A stretch of 64,000 bases of DNA from Acidobacteriaceae bacterium (GCA_030041515.1 JASHNS010000086.1:1-64000); one strand, 5' to 3'; numbered from the stretch's first letter, positions 47,648-57,435 are shown. Notes: generated from the sequence alone by a model not told the origin. Program-made: numbers and translations.

Positions 47648-50611
47648 CTAGTGCCTCCACTGCGAACCGACACCTGCGAACTGGAAGAACGTGCCGGTTT
47701 CATAGGTAGCCGAGGTCCAGGGCATCTGGAGCACGAAGCGGGCACTGGAGCGGCAACTGCTGAAATCCACTTTGAAGGCGGCCGCGGCCGTGCCGCTCGT
47801 TGGAATATCCCCCAGAGAAATGGGGTAAGGTCCCGGAGCGGTAATCGTCGGCTGACAGCGGCGGCCTGCGATCTGCAGGAGGGAGAGCGAGGTAATTTGG
47901 GTTGCGTAGGCAGGCCCCGCATCGCCGTTCTTCGCGGTGATGGTCCACGTTTGTGACGAGCCCGAAGGATTGGCTGCGGCGAGCGAGAACGAGAGGCCAT
48001 AGCCGGGGAGATGGGTGGGATCGACGATGCCCCAGTAGGCGGGCTTGGCCTGTAGTTGCATGTTGAAGGGCAACGGGTAGTCGGTGCGCGAAACCGGGAA
48101 GCTGTCGAGCCAGGTGTCGTCGTCGGCCATCCCCCACATCGTGACTCCGGTGAGATCGCGGTGGAGACGGCGGAAGAGATCGAAGTAGTCCTTATAGAGC
48201 CAGCCCTGCTCGGCCAGAATTGCCGGCGGGATGTTGTTGCCATAGTTGCTGGTCGTGTTCCCTGCCGCATAGACGCTCTCGTCGAGCTCGGTGATCTGCT
48301 GTTCGAGCTGCGGGAAATCACGATGGACTGTCTCAATGGAATTCGCCATCATCTGGATGGACGGGTAATTGATATTGTTGTGCATCTCGTGGCCGATGCC
48401 GTCGATGGGCACTCCCTGATCGATGAGATTGCGGACCACTTTCACGAGACAGGCGAGCTTTGCCGGGTCGTTGAGGCTGTAATCGTTGAGAAATAGTTTT
48501 GTGCCGGGAGGCGCGTATTGGCGGGCTGCCTGGAAGGCGATATTGATGTACTGCGGGCCGAGGACCTGGTAAAACGGACCGTGGGCGAGGCAGTCAGACT
48601 GCGTGGGATCAATTGGCTCGTTCACGACATCCCAAGCGTAGATCTCGCTGCCGTAGTGCTGGACCTCGTTCTGGATGTGCTCCTGGATGTACTGGGTGAC
48701 GAGCGCCTGATTGGCGGCCGAGCTGGTGCCGTCGCCGAAGGCATAGGAGGGCGTTTGCTCGCCGGTGGCCCAGACCAGGTTCTGCCCGCGGACTTTCATG
48801 CCGTGGCAGACGGCTTCCCCGACTTCAGCATCGCCGTTGGTGTAATCGAAGGTGCCGAAGCTGGGCTCGACGGTGCTCCACTTGAGATCGTTGCCAGGCG
48901 TCATGCTGTTGTAGTGCATGGTGAGCAGCTGGGCGTGCGGGCCGGAGAGGTCCGTCGTGTCTACCGCTGCTCCGATGGGGAAGTAGTCGGCGTAGGTCTT
49001 GTAGATGGAGGGGATGTCGGTCTGGATGACAGGTGGCGGAACATAGGTGAGCTGGAAATCCGTCATGTAGAAGGAGACGTCGTCGGTACCGGAAGCGGGG
49101 ACGGTTTGCAGATACAGATCGGCTGCGCCTGGGTCGTAGGCGCTGCTCATCGTGTAGTTGGTCACGCTGATCTGGTGCCAGGCGCCATCGTCGGGAACGG
49201 TGATGCCGGGGTAGCTGCTGACGCTGGGATAGCTGGTGTTGCCACTGTCGGTGACCTGCAGGCTCATGTTGATGACGTGCGACGACGAGTCGACGGGCTG
49301 CATCATCACCCAGACGCTGAGGTTGTAGACCGATCCCTGATACATCTTGTCACTGACACTGATCTGCGGCCCATTCCAGTTCGCGGTGCGGCCGGTGACG
49401 AGCAGGCTGCTGCTGTCGCCGGCGGGCGGCGTGCCGGGAGAAGCGACGTTCTGGAGTTCTGCGGTACCGCGGCCGCTCCAGCCGTCGAGGGCTCCGTCAG
49501 TAAAAGTGCTGGTAATGCCGGAGTTGTCCTGGTCGCTGACGGGGAGCGGCGGAGGCGTGAGCTCGCTGATGGTGACACCGGAGAGGTAGAAAGAATCCGT
49601 GGCACTGCTGGATTGCACATAGAGGGTCAGGCTGGAGGGCGGGCCAGGGAGATCGCTGAAGCTGAAGGTGCCCTGGACTTTGGTCCAGGCTGTACTGGAA
49701 AGCGCGGCGGAGGTGCCGAAATCTCCATAGACTCCGGAACTGCTCGCGCAATTTGTGGTCTTCGTGGAGAGAGTTACCGTGGGGGCGCTGCTGTCCGCAT
49801 TGGCGAGCATGACGTACGCCGTCACCTGATAGGTGGCGCCGGCCGTGATGTTACTGACGTTGAGCAGATTCAGACTGGGGCCCATGTAAGTTGCGGTGCG
49901 GTTCGTGGTGAGCAGACTGTGGGTGTTTCCGGCCGGGTCCGCGGCGGGCGAAACGACGCTGGTGAGTTGCACCGGGCCGAAGGGCTGCCATCCGTCCGTG
50001 CCGCCGGCAAAGTTGTACGAGGCGACGGGAGTGCCTCCGGGAGGAGGCGCGGTTTCAGTGATGACGACGTCGTCGAGGTAGAAGGATTGGGCGCTGGTGG
50101 CGCCGACGAGCTGGGCGTAGAGCGTGAGTCCGGTCTCCGTGGAGGGGACGACGTAGCTGCCGCCAATCTGGGCCCAGCTGCTGGAGTTGACGGGCACTTC
50201 ATACGCGCCAATGGTGTCGTAGCAGGCGCCGCCAGAGCAGGTGGGGTCGGTACGCTTCATGGTGAAGTCTGCGTTGCCGGAGCTTTCGCCGGGCGTGAGC
50301 AGCACATAGCCGGTGATGGAGTAAGTGGCACCCGCCTGGAGCACGGTGTTGAGCTGAAGAGAGGGCCCTCCCTGGCCACTGCTCGAGGTGGTGGTGAGCA
50401 AGCTGGAGTTGCCGGAGTAGGAAGCAGCGCTGGTCGACACGGGGTTGGCGGCGCCGTTGAAGGCGACCCAGCCATCGGTGCTGTTTTCGAAACTGTAGGT
50501 GGCCACAGTCTGCGCGCGTGCGGGAGAGGCGAGAGAGGACACCGCGATCAGAAAGGCGGCGGCAATGAGGTGGGAGAGAAGGCGGCGGGGAACTGTGGCG
50601 GAACGAAGCAT
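47648..50611 (-). CDS. GH10 endo-1,4-beta-xylanase with three N-terminal CBM-like modules
   Basis: The product has 987 aa: a signal peptide ending ARA-QT (about 1-34), three CBM4/9-like beta-sandwich modules (about 35-187, 195-350 and 365-523) each starting with a [Y/F]xFxx(S/G)xDGW motif, then a GH10 domain (about 530-870) with acid/base Glu665 in WDVVNEP and nucleophile Glu775 in ITELDES, and a C-terminal beta domain (about 880-987). It cuts xylan with retention of configuration. AGGAGACG precedes the ATG. Its own near-consensus promoter lies at 50700-50729. The modules have diverged, so the triplication is old. Together with the GH9 and GH30 genes it shows xylan/cellulose growth. Confidence 0.93.
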   Translation of the reverse strand: MLRSATVPRRLLSHLIAAAFLIAVSSLASPARAQTVATYSFENSTDGWVAFNGAANPVSTSAASYSGNSSLLTTTSSSGQGGPSLQLNTVLQAGATYSITGYVLLTPGESSGNADFTMKRTDPTCSGGACYDTIGAYEVPVNSSSWAQIGGSYVVPSTETGLTLYAQLVGATSAQSFYLDDVVITETAPPPGGTPVASYNFAGGTDGWQPFGPVQLTSVVSPAADPAGNTHSLLTTNRTATYMGPSLNLLNVSNITAGATYQVTAYVMLANADSSAPTVTLSTKTTNCASSSGVYGDFGTSAALSSTAWTKVQGTFSFSDLPGPPSSLTLYVQSSSATDSFYLSGVTISELTPPPLPVSDQDNSGITSTFTDGALDGWSGRGTAELQNVASPGTPPAGDSSSLLVTGRTANWNGPQISVSDKMYQGSVYNLSVWVMMQPVDSSSHVINMSLQVTDSGNTSYPSVSSYPGITVPDDGAWHQISVTNYTMSSAYDPGAADLYLQTVPASGTDDVSFYMTDFQLTYVPPPVIQTDIPSIYKTYADYFPIGAAVDTTDLSGPHAQLLTMHYNSMTPGNDLKWSTVEPSFGTFDYTNGDAEVGEAVCHGMKVRGQNLVWATGEQTPSYAFGDGTSSAANQALVTQYIQEHIQNEVQHYGSEIYAWDVVNEPIDPTQSDCLAHGPFYQVLGPQYINIAFQAARQYAPPGTKLFLNDYSLNDPAKLACLVKVVRNLIDQGVPIDGIGHEMHNNINYPSIQMMANSIETVHRDFPQLEQQITELDESVYAAGNTTSNYGNNIPPAILAEQGWLYKDYFDLFRRLHRDLTGVTMWGMADDDTWLDSFPVSRTDYPLPFNMQLQAKPAYWGIVDPTHLPGYGLSFSLAAANPSGSSQTWTITAKNGDAGPAYATQITSLSLLQIAGRRCQPTITAPGPYPISLGDIPTSGTAAAAFKVDFSSCRSSARFVLQMPWTSATYETGTFFQFAGVGSQWRH

Positions 50612-50699
50612 ATCTGCGTCTCCTGGTCGAAGTCGATCATGGACTTGCGGATTGTCGTTCAGCGTGCGACTAACTAAGTCGATTTATCAAACGGATCGC

Positions 50700-50729
50700 A
50701 GTATAGGCAGGGAATCCAGGGATTGTCAA
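50700..50729 (-). promoter_or_regulatory. near-consensus sigma-70 promoter of the xylanase gene
   Basis: On the minus strand TTGACA (50724-50729), an 18-base spacer and TATACT (50700-50705). The transcript would begin about 50693, leaving a leader of about 80 bases before the ATG at 50611. No LacI-type palindrome of the kind at 9879 is present here. Confidence 0.65.
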
Positions 50730-50893
50730 TCTGGCTACTGTTGGATCGGTAAATTACGGAAATCTGACCCCGGAGGGCGCGGGGAACTCGCTGGAGCGTG
50801 CCGGATTGGAGTGGATTCGGGGGGAAGCGGTGAGGAGGCCGGGAAGAAGGCCAGCTTTTTCGCCGGCCCTGCTCCATCGCGGGTGAGGCGCTG

Positions 50894-52489
50894 TCAGGAG
50901 AGCTTCTCGCCTACCGACTTGGCCTGGGTGAAGAGGTAGAGGTAATCCGGGCCGCCGGCCTTGGAGTCGGTTCCCGACATGTTGAAGCCGCCGAAGGGGT
51001 GCGCGCCGACCATGGCCCCGGTGCATTTGCGGTTGAAGTAGAGATTGCCGACGTGGAATTCGCGGCGGGCGCGGTCGAGCTTGACGCGATCCGTGGAGTA
51101 GACGGCGCCGGTGAGGCCGAACTCCGTGTTGTTGGCGATCTCGAGGGCATGATCGAAGTCGCGGGCGCGGATGACGGCGAGGACCGGGCCGAAGATTTCC
51201 TCCTGGGCAATGCGGGCTTTGGGGGCGACATCGGCGATGATGGTGGGCGCGATGTAATAGCCCTTTTCCGGTGTTTCCACGGCACACCCGCCAGCGACGA
51301 GGCGGCCTTCCTTCTTGCCGATGTCGATGTATTCGAGGATGGTGTTCCTTGCGCCTTCGTTGACGACGGGTCCGAGGTTGCTGTTGGCGGTGGGGTCGCC
51401 GACCTTGAGTGTGTCGGCGCGTTCGCGCAGGCGATCGACGAAATCCTGGTAGATGGGGTCTTCGACGATAGCGCGTGAGCAGGCGGAACATTTTTGTCCG
51501 CTGAAGCCGAAAGCGGAGGCGATGACGCCGTTGACGGCGGCGTCGATATCGGCGTCGGCGCTGACGATGATGGAATCCTTGCCGCCCATCTCGAGGATGG
51601 TGCGCTTGATCCAGATCTGGCCGGGCTGGGTTTTCGCGGCGCGGGCGTGGATATCGAGGCCGACTTCCTTCGAGCCGGTGAAGGCGATAAAGCGGGTTTT
51701 CGGATGCTCGACAACCGCGTTGCCGAAGGTTGCGCCGGAGCCGGGACAGAAGTTCACGACGCCGGGGGGCAGGCCGGCTTCTTCGAGGGTCTCCATGAAG
51801 CGGGCAGCGATGGTGGGCGAATCGCTTGAGGGTTTCAGCACGACCGTATTGCCGGTGACGATGGCAGCAGCGGTCATGCCGGCCATGATGGCGAAGGGGA
51901 AGTTCCACGGCGAGATGACGGCGCCGACGCCGAGGGGGATGTAAAGGAGCTCATCGCGCTCGCCAGGGAGCTGGATGGGCGGTTGCGCCTGGGCGAGGCG
52001 GAGCGCTTCGCGGGCGTAGAACTCGAGGAAGTCGATGGTTTCGCCGACGTCGGCGTCGGCTTCGGCCCAGTTTTTTCCGACCTCGTAGGTGAGCCAGGCG
52101 CAGAAGTCGAACTTGCGCGAGCGGATCAGGTCGGCCGCGTTGAGGAGGAGGGAGGCACGCTCCTGGGTGGAAACAAAACGCCAGGTTTCAAAGGCGCGCA
52201 GAGCGGCTTCGACAGCCTGAGCGGCGTGTTCGGCGCCGGCTTTCTGGTGCAGTCCGACGAGCTGCGCAGGTCGTGCGGGGTTGCGCGACTCGATTTTGGC
52301 GCTGGTGCGGACACGCTCGCCTCCAATGATGAGAGGGTATTCGTGGCCGAGCTGGTCGCCGACCCGCGTGAGCGCCTCGCGCATGGCATGCGCGGATTCG
52401 TGTTTTGAGAAATCAATGAAAGGCTCGTTGCGAAATGCGCCGTGGGGCGTTTTCGGCAGGATGACAGTGGAAGTTTCGGCGGTTGCCAT
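50894..52489 (-). CDS. pruA: L-glutamate gamma-semialdehyde (1-pyrroline-5-carboxylate) dehydrogenase
   Basis: The product has 531 aa, the size of stand-alone RocA/PruA enzymes. VGVISPWNFP-like GVGAVISPWNFPFAIMAGM, the NAD loop TGNTVVLKPSSDSP, ITGSxxVG-like AFTGSKEVGLDIHA, the catalytic Glu in LEMGGKDSIIV and the nucleophile Cys in FSGQKCSACSR are all present, as is the C-terminal NLYFNRKCTGAMVGAHPFGGF substrate loop typical of P5C dehydrogenase. It oxidises glutamate semialdehyde to glutamate in proline breakdown. AAAGGTT precedes the ATG at 52489; the frame upstream is not coding-like. No proline dehydrogenase gene is beside it. Confidence 0.92.
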   Translation of the reverse strand: MATAETSTVILPKTPHGAFRNEPFIDFSKHESAHAMREALTRVGDQLGHEYPLIIGGERVRTSAKIESRNPARPAQLVGLHQKAGAEHAAQAVEAALRAFETWRFVSTQERASLLLNAADLIRSRKFDFCAWLTYEVGKNWAEADADVGETIDFLEFYAREALRLAQAQPPIQLPGERDELLYIPLGVGAVISPWNFPFAIMAGMTAAAIVTGNTVVLKPSSDSPTIAARFMETLEEAGLPPGVVNFCPGSGATFGNAVVEHPKTRFIAFTGSKEVGLDIHARAAKTQPGQIWIKRTILEMGGKDSIIVSADADIDAAVNGVIASAFGFSGQKCSACSRAIVEDPIYQDFVDRLRERADTLKVGDPTANSNLGPVVNEGARNTILEYIDIGKKEGRLVAGGCAVETPEKGYYIAPTIIADVAPKARIAQEEIFGPVLAVIRARDFDHALEIANNTEFGLTGAVYSTDRVKLDRARREFHVGNLYFNRKCTGAMVGAHPFGGFNMSGTDSKAGGPDYLYLFTQAKSVGEKLS

Positions 52490-52736
52490 AACCTTTAAGT
52501 TTAGTCCAAAGGGGGGCCGGCAGAAGGCATGGGATGCGCCTCTGGCGGGAAGGAGGTGGCGGCGCATCGGTGGCAGTGGGGGATTCGGGAGGCAGGAGCG
52601 GCGAGATTGGAAGACCTGACTTTGCCGCGCACACCGCATGGGCCCCGTCCCAACAGAGACAATTTGTTACCAGTCCTGAACGATTCTTGTTTATACTTAA
52701 GCGCGAGGTGTATCCTCCAATTCGCCGAGGAGGCAG

Positions 52737-52985
52737 ATGCGTTCAGTTGTTCGTTTAAGAGGCTGGCTGCGCGGGATGGAACGGGAATCGCCGTGCGTGT
52801 TGCTGGCCTGGAAAGATACTCTTCGCTCTGAAGAGGGTCTGGGCGCATTCCGTTACGTGTACTCGCGTTTGCAGGTGCTGGATGCGCCCCAGGATCTGCC
52901 GGACGGCGAATATGTTGCGGGATTTGGTGAGCAGAGCGTACCCGTGATGAAACGCTCCGGCATCTGGCTGCCCGACTGGCGATAA
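52737..52985 (+). CDS. small protein of unknown function
   Basis: The product has 82 aa. It is basic at the N-terminus with MERESPCVLLAWKDTLRSEEGLGAFRYVYSRLQVLDAPQDLPDGEYVAGFGEQSVPVMK, a beta-strand-rich pattern. GAGGAGGCAG lies ideally before the ATG and a TATACT hexamer at 52691-52696 may be a -10 box, so it looks like a real gene. It is monocistronic and stands between pruA and the CheB-CheR fusion. I recall similar short proteins in Acidobacteriota; no function is known. Confidence 0.6.
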   Translation: MRSVVRLRGWLRGMERESPCVLLAWKDTLRSEEGLGAFRYVYSRLQVLDAPQDLPDGEYVAGFGEQSVPVMKRSGIWLPDWR

Positions 52986-53027
52986 GCCAAACTTTTCCAA
53001 AGGACAATTTCGGCTGGTGAGCGGGAC

Positions 53028-55709
53028 TTAACGTCGCAGCCGGGGCACCGTCTTTTTTTCCGCCGTATTTCCAGCGCTGGAATCCCCGGGGTCCTGGCTG
53101 CCGCGGTCTTCGGCCGCGTGACGATCCACCACAGTCAGCACGACGCCGTCGATGCGGTTGTCGAGCGTGCGATAGGGAGTGATGCGCAGGCTGAACCAGC
53201 GGCCATCCTCGTCCTGCACCATGCTGTGCCGCGGCTGCGCCTGCTGAATGACTTCGGTCATCATTGCCTCGAGGCTGCGCACATCGATGCGGAGTTTGAG
53301 GCGCGGAATGGGGCGGCCGATGTCGCTGGGGCCGAGACCGAGGATGGCGGTCGCCTGAGGGGTAAAGCGGCGGACGCTCAGGTCAGAACTCACCATCACC
53401 ATGGCCAGATTCACGCTGTTCAGCAGGTTCGTCAGATCGTTGTTCAGCAGGGTCAGCAGGTCGTTGCGGTGCTGGATCTCGTCATTGACCGTATGCAGCT
53501 CTTCGTTCGCCGATTCCAGCTCTTCCTTGGAGGTTTGCAGTTCCTCGTTGGTGCTCTGGAGCTCCTCGTTGACCGACTGGATTTCCTCGTTCGCCGACTG
53601 TAGTTTCTCGTTTGTGGCTTCCTGCATTTCAATGATCGACTGGAGGTATTCCCGGGAAGCGGAAAGCTCCTGGCGCAGTTGCGCGATCTGCTTTTCTTTT
53701 TCGGCGTGCTCGGATTCGCTCAGCGGTTCGAGGTTGCGGGCCGACGGAGCTGCGAGTGCGGCCGAGTCCGCCTCGAAGATGATGAGGTAGCTGGGTTGTT
53801 GCTGGATTGGAGTGCGGAAGGGGCAAACGCGGATGGTGACTGGAAACCTGGAGCCGTCGCTCTGCGCGTCCACGTTATGCCGCGCCGCTTCGAGGCCGCT
53901 GTTCCTGGCTTCCTCCAGAGCGCTCTGGATCTCGAAGAGCAGCCCGGGGCGGACCATCTTGAGGAGATTCAGGCTGGCCCTGCCCGGCGCCAGTTCCAGA
54001 AAGCGCCCCGTTCGGCCGCGCGTTTGCAGGATCTCCATCTGCGCGTTCACGACGACGGCGGGGGGAGCATAACGCGCCAGCAGCAGCCGGTCAGCTTCGC
54101 GCTGCAACTCCAGCGGAGTCCTGAACGGCTCGCCGGGTTTGAGGAGGGCCGGCGGCTCTTCCGGCGATGCGCCCTCCTGATCGTGCGTTCCCACCGACAA
54201 GCCAAATGTCGCCGGAGTGGACACGAGCTTCCTGCGATAAATTTTCTGTTTCTTGTCAGCCATCTCGAACAACTCCGAACCCGCGCCCAGCAGGCCTTCC
54301 GTATTGCCGATCATCAGAAAGCCGGTGGGGTTCAGGGCGTAATGGAAAACCGGAATCACCCGCTTCCGCAGCGCCTGGCCCAGGTAGATCATCACATTCC
54401 GGCAACTCACCAGGTCCATGCGCGAGAATGGCGGGTCCCTGAAGATGTTCTGGGTGGAGAAAATGCAGAGGTCGCGGATGGTCCTGCTGATCTGGTAGCC
54501 GCCGTCGGACTTGTGGAAGAAGCGGCGGAGGCGCGCCGCACTGACGTCGGTCTCGATGCTTTCCTTATAGATCGCGTTGCGGGCCCGCTGCACCGCGGTC
54601 TCGCTCAGATCCGTGCCAAAAATCTGCACGGGGACGTCGGTGCGCGCCTCCCCGAGATATTCGATCAGGGAGATGGCGTGCGAGTAGGCTTCCTCGCCGG
54701 TGGAGCAGCCCGGGACCCAGATGCGAATGGGAGTGCTCCCTCCGCCGCGGGCACTGAGGAGCGCGGGATAGACCACCTGCTTCAGTGCGTCGAAGGCTTC
54801 GGGGTTGCGGAAGAAGCTGGTTACGTTGATCAGCAGCTCCTGGTAGAGGGCATTCAGCTCATTGTGGTTGCGATGCAGGAGCGCCACATAGTCGGCGAGC
54901 TTGTCCATCCGCTGCAGCGCCATACGCCGCTGGATGCGCCGCCCGATCATCGGTGGCTTGTAGTCGGAGAAATCCACGTGGGTGGCGCGCCTCAGCAGGC
55001 GGAACACCTGGTGCATCATTACGTCGATGCCGGCGTCCTCCGCTTCGACGGGGTTGGCGGAAACGCCGGAAGCATAAGGATGGTGCCGAATCCGCGCCAG
55101 CTCCTGGGCGATTTCCTCGGGCGGCAGGATGAAGTCGACACACCCTGCCGCAACAGCGCTGGCCGGCATGCTGTCGTATTTGGCGGAACGGGTGTCCTGG
55201 GCGAAGGTGATGCCGCCCTCGCCCTTGACGGCCGTCAGGCCCAGGGTGCCGTCGGAGGCGGCGCCGGACAGCACGATGGCGATGGCGTTGGAACCCTGCT
55301 CGGCGGCGAGCGAGCGGAAAAAGATGTCGATGGTTGCGTTGACGGAGCGTGTGGGGTCGCGATCGACGATGTGGCAGCGCAGCCCGGACAGGGAGAGGTC
55401 GCAGTTCGGCGGGATCACGTAGACGTGATTCGGCTCGACCGCCATTCCCTCCTCAATTTGCACGACGGGCATCGTGGTCGCCCGGGAGAGGATCTGCGAG
55501 ATCGCGCTCTCCCGCTGCGGGTCCAGGTGCGGCACCAGCACATAGGCCATGCCAAGATCGGGCAGAAGCGCTTTGAACAGCGCGGTGAAGGCCTCCAGGC
55601 CTCCCGCCGATGCGCCGATGCCGACGATGGGAAAACCATTGCGGCCCAGCGCGGGGCCCGATGGCTCGGCTGCAGCGGTAACCGCGCGATTCTGTGTGCG
55701 TGCGGTCAT
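53028..55709 (-). CDS. CheB-CheR fusion with coiled coil and PAS-like C-terminus
   Basis: The product has 893 aa. Residues about 20-210 are a CheB methylesterase domain (GIGASAGGLEAF with active-site Ser, LVPHLDPQ, LSGAASDGTLGLTAVKGEGG with Asp). About 245-520 are CheR (methyltransferase) with FRNPEAFDAL, PIRIWVPGCSTGEEAYSHAI and DLVSCRNVMIYL. Then comes a PAS-like region, a long heptad-rich coiled coil (about 690-770; SANEEIQSVNEELQSTNEELQTSKEEL) and a second PAS domain ending near 880. No receiver domain is present, so CheB control must come through the fused parts. ATG at 55709 has GGGA upstream; a TTG at 55769 is possible. Such fusions usually sense signals rather than drive motility. Confidence 0.9.
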   Translation of the reverse strand: MTARTQNRAVTAAAEPSGPALGRNGFPIVGIGASAGGLEAFTALFKALLPDLGMAYVLVPHLDPQRESAISQILSRATTMPVVQIEEGMAVEPNHVYVIPPNCDLSLSGLRCHIVDRDPTRSVNATIDIFFRSLAAEQGSNAIAIVLSGAASDGTLGLTAVKGEGGITFAQDTRSAKYDSMPASAVAAGCVDFILPPEEIAQELARIRHHPYASGVSANPVEAEDAGIDVMMHQVFRLLRRATHVDFSDYKPPMIGRRIQRRMALQRMDKLADYVALLHRNHNELNALYQELLINVTSFFRNPEAFDALKQVVYPALLSARGGGSTPIRIWVPGCSTGEEAYSHAISLIEYLGEARTDVPVQIFGTDLSETAVQRARNAIYKESIETDVSAARLRRFFHKSDGGYQISRTIRDLCIFSTQNIFRDPPFSRMDLVSCRNVMIYLGQALRKRVIPVFHYALNPTGFLMIGNTEGLLGAGSELFEMADKKQKIYRRKLVSTPATFGLSVGTHDQEGASPEEPPALLKPGEPFRTPLELQREADRLLLARYAPPAVVVNAQMEILQTRGRTGRFLELAPGRASLNLLKMVRPGLLFEIQSALEEARNSGLEAARHNVDAQSDGSRFPVTIRVCPFRTPIQQQPSYLIIFEADSAALAAPSARNLEPLSESEHAEKEKQIAQLRQELSASREYLQSIIEMQEATNEKLQSANEEIQSVNEELQSTNEELQTSKEELESANEELHTVNDEIQHRNDLLTLLNNDLTNLLNSVNLAMVMVSSDLSVRRFTPQATAILGLGPSDIGRPIPRLKLRIDVRSLEAMMTEVIQQAQPRHSMVQDEDGRWFSLRITPYRTLDNRIDGVVLTVVDRHAAEDRGSQDPGDSSAGNTAEKKTVPRLRR

Positions 55710-55971
55710 CAAAATTCCCGATGGGACGGAGAGAGCGAGGCCAATATTCGCGCTTAGGCGGTGAACCAAGGCAGTAACGCAACGATTATAGAACGATCAA
55801 TCCTCTCCTTCGGGTCAGGCGCGCAGGTGCTCAAAATCGAGCGAGGCACGCGCGGGACCTGAATCCCACGAGGAGCGAGCTTACTTCCGGCACGACCTTA
55901 AAAAGGGTTCGGACCGGGAAAGGCGCGGGCGCAATCCAGCTCCTCGAGCGATCAGCGAGCCCCGATCGGGC

Positions 55972-56364
55972 TCAGACTACGCTCTGGAGTGAAAGGATGC
56001 ACTGCTGCAGGCTGGACAGCGCCGTCTGGAACTCAACCATGAGCAGGCGATTGGAATCGCGCAGTTGCCGTGCGGTCTCAATCTGTGCGGAGAGTGCGGC
56101 CAGACGCATGATCGCGTCCCTTCGATTCCCAGTGGGCACGACCGGCAGAGGGACGCGCGCGCCACAGCGCAAGGCGATCCACGCATCGAGATCCGAAGGG
56201 CGAGCGAGCACGGCCTTCTTGTTGGAACCAAGAGGCCGGCGCACGGGAAGCCCGAAATCCTGCTCCCATCGCTGCACCGTTCGAACTCCCTTGCCCATGT
56301 AGTTGGCGATATCTTTCCAGCAGGTAAGGACAGTTGGCTTAACGCCAGTCGTCAAGGTATTCAT
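55972..56364 (-). CDS. helix-turn-helix protein, MerR/excisionase-like
   Basis: The product has 130 aa. Residues 8-65 are a winged HTH (LTCWKDIANYMGKGVRTVQRWEQDFGLPVRRPLGSNKKAVLARPSDLDAWI), a pattern common in Acidobacteriota and related to MerR/Xis DNA-binding domains. The rest is a Leu/Gln-rich helical tail (AALSAQIETARQLRDSNRLLMVEFQ) that could make a coiled-coil dimer. GGAG precedes the ATG at 56364 at nine bases. Neighbours give no target. It likely binds DNA as a dimer. Confidence 0.7.
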   Translation of the reverse strand: MNTLTTGVKPTVLTCWKDIANYMGKGVRTVQRWEQDFGLPVRRPLGSNKKAVLARPSDLDAWIALRCGARVPLPVVPTGNRRDAIMRLAALSAQIETARQLRDSNRLLMVEFQTALSSLQQCILSLQSVV

Positions 56365-56575
56365 CGCAAAGGCTCCAACGCAGGCAGATTCGAATTTTAG
56401 TAGTAACAAAGGCCCGAGGCTGATTCCGGACGGTGATTAGGACGGCGGTTTCGGCCGCTTTGGATGCCTTCTTTCTGCGGCCCGTTGTGAAAGTCATGAT
56501 ACGCCTGAATCGCAGCGGACCGGATATCCGGGCGTTCGTCGAGCAACATCGGAGGGATTTAGGCAGGAAGTCTGA

Positions 56576-56790
56576 GTGCATTGCGATCTGGTCACCATCG
56601 GCACCTCAGCCGGCGGGATTGAGGCTCTGCAGGAGATTCTGTCTGAACTGCCGGAGTCCTTTCCCGCCGCCGTGCTGATCGTTCTCCACAGAACCGCAGG
56701 CGGACCGGGCCTGCTGTCGAAGATTCCGGGAGGCGCCACAGTGCTGCCTGTCCGTCATCCTTCCGACGGGGGGTCTATGCTGGATCGGGC
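56576..56790 (+). pseudogene. N-terminal fragment of a CheB-type methylesterase running into thpR
   Basis: GTG at 56576 with AGGAAG upstream begins HCDLVTIGTSAGGIEALQEIL, clearly the CheB nucleotide-fold start with the active-site Ser in GTSAGG, followed by LPESFPAAVLIVLHR and VRHPSDGGS. Homology to CheB stops near 56790, exactly where thpR begins in another frame, so at least two thirds of the protein (including the catalytic Asp and His) are missing. It is a relic, not a working enzyme. It is not part of the CheB-CheR gene 53028-55709, which is on the other strand. Confidence 0.65.
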
Positions 56791-57345
56791 ATGCGTCTGT
56801 TCATCGCCATCGCGCCGGAGGGGGATGCCGCAACCGCAGTGGAGCAGGTCCAGAAGCGGCTGGCATCGCAGAGCGAAACCCTGCGATGGACGCGCCCGGA
56901 GGATCATCACGTGACGCTGCAGTTTCTGGGCGAAGTGCCGGAGGAGCAAGCGGTACGGGTGAGAGAAGCACTGGCGGGTGTGCGGGCGGAGCAGGTGCGG
57001 GTACGGATCAACAGCCTTGGGTTTTTCCCGCGCGCCGGAGTTTTCTGGGCGGGCGTGGAACTGACGGGCGAGCTGCTGGCGCTGCAGCAGCGGGTAACGG
57101 CGAGCACGCGCGCCTGCGGATTTGTTGCGGAGCCGCGGCCGTATCGGCCCCACATCACACTGGCGCGAAGCCGTGGACGTCATGGCTCCGGCGCGCTGGC
57201 AGCGCTGGAAGAGGCCGTGCGGCGGGGCAAAATCCGGATTGCCGGGGAATGTGTTGTGCGCGAGTTTGGCCTGTATGAGTCGTGTCCGGGAACGGAGGGT
57301 CCGCGGTACGAGGTGCGGGCGCGATTCCGGCTGGGGTTCGACTGA
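56791..57345 (+). CDS. thpR: RNA 2',3'-cyclic phosphodiesterase (LigT/ThpR family)
   Basis: The product has 184 aa, the normal length. The two catalytic HxTx motifs are HVTL in EDHHVTLQFLGEVP and HITL in RPYRPHITLARS; MRLFIAIAP is the typical start. It hydrolyses 2',3'-cyclic phosphate ends of RNA. The gene has no obvious binding site of its own, since the ATG lies inside the remains of a cheB frame, so it may depend on translation through that relic. Confidence 0.88.
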   Translation: MRLFIAIAPEGDAATAVEQVQKRLASQSETLRWTRPEDHHVTLQFLGEVPEEQAVRVREALAGVRAEQVRVRINSLGFFPRAGVFWAGVELTGELLALQQRVTASTRACGFVAEPRPYRPHITLARSRGRHGSGALAALEEAVRRGKIRIAGECVVREFGLYESCPGTEGPRYEVRARFRLGFD

Positions 57346-57383
57346 TGCGATTCGGGGCAAACGGGGAACGAGCCAAAAACAAC

Positions 57384-57409
57384 GGGACCCCTCGATGGAG
57401 AGGGGCCCC
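57384..57409 (-). terminator. rho-independent-like terminator of the giant Ig/NHL gene
   Basis: GGGACCCCTC-GATG-GAGAGGGGCCCC folds as a GC-rich stem with one bulge. On the minus strand it is followed by GTTGTTTTTGG, a T-rich tract, 26 bases after the gene's stop. It also lies 38 bases after the convergent thpR stop. Confidence 0.65.
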
Positions 57410-57435
57410 GGCGGTTGGAATTGCGGTTTGGAAGG

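Noticed and set aside
48518-50677. 719-codon open frame on the plus strand
   Set aside because: Antisense to the GH10 xylanase; Gly/Val-rich translation with no family.
53679-55757. 692-codon open frame on the plus strand
   Set aside because: Antisense to the CheB-CheR gene; no recognisable motif.
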